Assembly (NCBI RefSeq): GCF_021631985.1
Contig: NZ_CP070225.1
Location: 434,001 to 498,000 of the forward strand
Reading direction: 5' to 3'
DNA length: 64,000 bases
From: Sandaracinus amylolyticus
GTDB taxonomy: Bacteria > Myxococcota_A > Polyangia > Polyangiales > Sandaracinaceae
Positions 62,267 through 64,000 of the stretch are shown here, in pieces; position 1 is the stretch's first letter, and each line of letters opens with the position of its first letter. Below the pieces are notes generated by a model. That model was not told where the DNA came from. It did not search any database and was given only the letters and a program-made list of their open reading frames with translations. A program made the position numbers and the translations under genes.

Positions 62267-63142
62267 GTGACGTCGCGTGCGCTCCACGATCCCAACGCCG
62301 AGCTCGTCCCCGGTGACCGCATCGACGAGCGTTACGTGGTCGAGTCGGTGATCGGGCACGGGACGACGTCGATCGTGTACCGCGCGCGGTCGATCCCCGA
62401 CGGCGGGGGCGTCGCGCTGAAGGTGCTGCGCGCGGCGCTGGTGCGCGGGGCGATCTCCGCGACCCGCCTCGAGCGCGAGGCCGAGCTCGTCGCGCGCCTC
62501 GATCATCCGTCGATCGTGCGCGTCTTCGAGACGGGGTGGCTCGAGACCGGGCAGATCTGGATCGCGCTCGAGCTGCTGGAGGGCGAGACGCTCGAGGCGC
62601 TCCTGCAGCGCGAGGCACCGCTCGGGGTCGAGCGCACGGTGCGCCTGCTCGACGACGTGCTCGCGGGGCTCGCGGTCGCGCACGGCGCGCAGATCCTCCA
62701 TCGCGATCTGAAGCCCGCGAACCTGGTGGTGGTGCGCGACGAGCGAGGCGAGGAGCGCGGGAAGCTGCTCGACTTCGGCGTGGGGCGCGATCTGCGCGAC
62801 ACCGGGCCGCGGCTGACTGCGCCGCAGGCGCTGGTGGGCACGCTCGCGTACCTCGCGCCCGAGCAGCTCACGCCGGGCATGGATCCCGACGCGCGCGCCG
62901 ATCTCTGGGCGCTCGCGGTGGTGGCGTACCGGGCGCTCACCGGGCGTGCGCCCTTCGGGCTGCGCGGCGCGCGCATGGTCGCGACGATCGTGCGCCACGA
63001 CCCGGAGCCTCCGAGCGCGCTGGTGCCCGCGCTCGGCGCGCGCGTCGACGCGTTCTTCGCGCGGGCCCTCGCGAAGGACCGCGACGCGCGATGGCAGGAC
63101 GCCCACGCGATGCGCGAGGCGTTGCTCGCGCTGGTGCGCTGA
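62267..63142 (+). CDS. Serine/threonine protein kinase
   Basis: A 291-residue kinase that consists almost only of the catalytic domain. The Gly-rich loop is VIGHGTTSIVYRA, Lys52 the ATP-binding residue (VALKVL), His145-Arg146-Asp147 the catalytic loop (HRDLKPAN) and Asp169-Phe170-Gly171 the metal site. GTLAYLAPEQL is the activation segment end. No membrane helix or sensor follows, so it should be a cytoplasmic kinase, and could act with FHA proteins such as the one at 11901. The GTG start at 62267 has CATGAT 6 bases before it, a weaker -10 form. Confidence 0.9.
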   Translation: MTSRALHDPNAELVPGDRIDERYVVESVIGHGTTSIVYRARSIPDGGGVALKVLRAALVRGAISATRLEREAELVARLDHPSIVRVFETGWLETGQIWIALELLEGETLEALLQREAPLGVERTVRLLDDVLAGLAVAHGAQILHRDLKPANLVVVRDERGEERGKLLDFGVGRDLRDTGPRLTAPQALVGTLAYLAPEQLTPGMDPDARADLWALAVVAYRALTGRAPFGLRGARMVATIVRHDPEPPSALVPALGARVDAFFARALAKDRDARWQDAHAMREALLALVR

Positions 63143-63185
63143 GGCGGCTGGACCAGCGCGCGCGTTGGCACTAGTCCTGCGCGCG

Positions 63186-63737
63186 ATGTCGAGCGCCGTT
63201 TCTCCCGCGCGCGAGGGCTCGGACCGCGCGTTCTACCTGGCGAATGCCGCGATCTCGCTGGCGGCGGTCGCGCTGCTGGGATGGATCCTCGTGCTGCGCG
63301 AGCCTGCGGGCGACACCGGCGCGCTCGCGTTCATGCCCGCGGTGAACGCGACGATGAACGGCATCGCCGCGAGCTGTCTCGCCGCGGGATGGATCGCGAT
63401 CAAGCGCGGCAAGCGCGACCTGCACCGCGCGCTGATGCTCTCGGCGTTCGGCGCGTCGGCGGTCTTCCTGGTCGGCTATCTCGTCTATCACTGGGTGCAC
63501 GGCGACACGCGTTATCCCGAGGGCGCGCCGCTGCGCGGGCTCTATCTCGGCGTGCTCGCCTCGCACGTCGTGCTCTCGATCGTCGTGTTCCCGATGATCC
63601 TCGCGACGTTCTGGTTCGCGCTGCGCAATCGCTTCGCGACGCATCGCAAGCTCGCGCGCTGGACCCTGCCGATCTGGCTCTACGTGTCGGTGACCGGGGT
63701 CGCGGTGTTCCTGATGCTGCGGCTCGCGATCGGGTGA
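63186..63737 (+). CDS. DUF420 family membrane protein
   Basis: A 183-residue protein with five membrane helices. The words ALAFMPAVNATMNGIAASCL, GKRDLHRALMLSAFGASAVF, LVGYLVYHWVHGDTRY and FALRNRFATHRKLARWTLP are typical of DUF420 (PF04238), which occurs beside cytochrome oxidase genes and may help its assembly. The conserved His residues (LHR, YHW, THRK) could bind haem or copper. The ATG at 63186 lies 44 bases after the kinase stop; TAGTCC 8 bases before it is a weak -10 candidate. A perfect hairpin follows directly. Confidence 0.88.
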   Translation: MSSAVSPAREGSDRAFYLANAAISLAAVALLGWILVLREPAGDTGALAFMPAVNATMNGIAASCLAAGWIAIKRGKRDLHRALMLSAFGASAVFLVGYLVYHWVHGDTRYPEGAPLRGLYLGVLASHVVLSIVVFPMILATFWFALRNRFATHRKLARWTLPIWLYVSVTGVAVFLMLRLAIG

Positions 63738-63738
63738 G

Positions 63739-63769
63739 GCGATCGCGTGGCGTGCTGCCACGCGATCGC
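63739..63769 (+). terminator. Perfect 13-bp hairpin after the DUF420 gene
   Basis: GCGATCGCGTGGC, loop GTGCT, then the exact reverse complement. It begins one base after the stop codon. Confidence 0.7.
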
Positions 63770-63792
63770 TGCGACACCGTCATCGTCGAACC

Positions 63793-63873
63793 ATCGGCTC
63801 GCCCGCCGGTCCCTACCGTCCGCGCGCTTCGCGCGCTCCCGTCCGGGACCTGCGGGACGAGCACTCCGGCGAG
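63793..63873. repeat. Dispersed intergenic palindromic repeat, copy D
   Basis: Begins ATCGGCTCGCCCGCCGGTCC, has the inner stem CGCGCGCTTCGCGCGC and ends GGGACGAGCACTCCGGCGAG. It is the best-preserved copy and lies between two convergent genes. Copy C (16460-16541) is the same element in inverted direction. Confidence 0.7.
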
Positions 63874-63876
63874 GGC

Positions 63877-64000
63877 TCACTCCTCGCGCGGCGAGAACGC
63901 GCCGAGGCGCAGCAGGAAGTAGAGCAGGGTCAGGATGCCGGTGATCGCGGCGCCGACGTAGGTCATCGCTGCCGCGGTGAGGACCTTCGAGACGCCGTGC
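63877..64000 (-). CDS. Zinc metallopeptidase YugP family, C-terminal end
   Basis: Only the last 40 codons are inside the window. They read KVLTAAAMTYVGAAITGIL, then TLLYFLLRLGAFSPREE and a stop. The pattern V-L-x-A-A-A-x-T-Y-V-x-A-A followed by a Leu-rich helix is the usual C-terminus of YugP-like membrane peptidases (PF04298). The catalytic part lies outside the window, so the assignment rests on this tail. Confidence 0.6.
   Translation of the reverse strand, partial: HGVSKVLTAAAMTYVGAAITGILTLLYFLLRLGAFSPREE

Overview
The window is very GC-rich chromosomal DNA of a myxobacterium, most likely of the Polyangiales/Sandaracinaceae type (inference). The evidence is the strong G/C third-position bias, many secreted Cys-rich lipoproteins, two proteins ending in a MYXO-CTERM-like tail (Cys-Gly cluster, one membrane helix, Arg run), an FHA-containing protein, a Ser/Thr kinase and a one-component regulator of AraC type. 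No tRNA, rRNA, CRISPR array or complete insertion sequence was recognised.

Layout. 1-16.5 kb: the 3' end of a desaturase, a metallo-beta-lactamase-fold hydrolase, a three-gene operon of unknown large proteins (2.1-6.3 kb), prolyl iminopeptidase, an amino-acid:cation symporter operon with a SelW-like redox protein, a PAS histidine kinase, an AEC transporter, a FHA/zinc-ribbon/transglutaminase fusion and small membrane proteins. 16.6-28.6 kb: secreted or lipoprotein genes (Cys-rich, discoidin-like, PD40 propeller, HExxH metallopeptidase-like), a WD40-like protein, a methyltransferase, YrdC-like, DUF2505, FKBP and RibD/DHFR-like genes. 30-41 kb: a defence island with Mrr, an FRG-domain protein, an NdpA/YejK-like protein and a type I restriction-modification operon hsdR - unknown nuclease-like gene - hsdM - hsdS. 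41-54 kb: a rearranged segment in which resident genes (chloramphenicol acetyltransferase, kelch-repeat lipoprotein, gltD) each occur once intact and once as a fragment, with unrelated genes (tetrahaem cytochrome lipoprotein, alpha/beta hydrolase) between the copies. 53.5-64 kb: housekeeping genes, namely lrp-like, gltB, gltD, an AraC-type regulator, lepB, a Ser/Thr kinase, DUF420 and the end of a YugP-like peptidase.

How the genes work together. gltB and gltD encode the two subunits of NADPH glutamate synthase; an Lrp/AsnC regulator with a clear TTGACA-17-TACACC promoter lies just upstream in the same direction. The type I operon is tightly coupled (GTGA and ATGA overlaps), so the extra 529-residue protein is probably made together with the restriction enzyme. 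The symporter, a DUF3592-like protein and the SelW-like protein are likewise joined by ATGA overlaps.

Two global features stand out. First, at least six genes have a TANNNT hexamer 6-8 bases before the start codon and no Shine-Dalgarno sequence, which suggests leaderless mRNAs. Second, a palindromic intergenic repeat of about 50-85 bp occurs at least four times next to gene ends. The most unusual part is the 41-54 kb mosaic, whose fragments are about 95-99% identical to their intact partners by my own count, so the rearrangements look recent.
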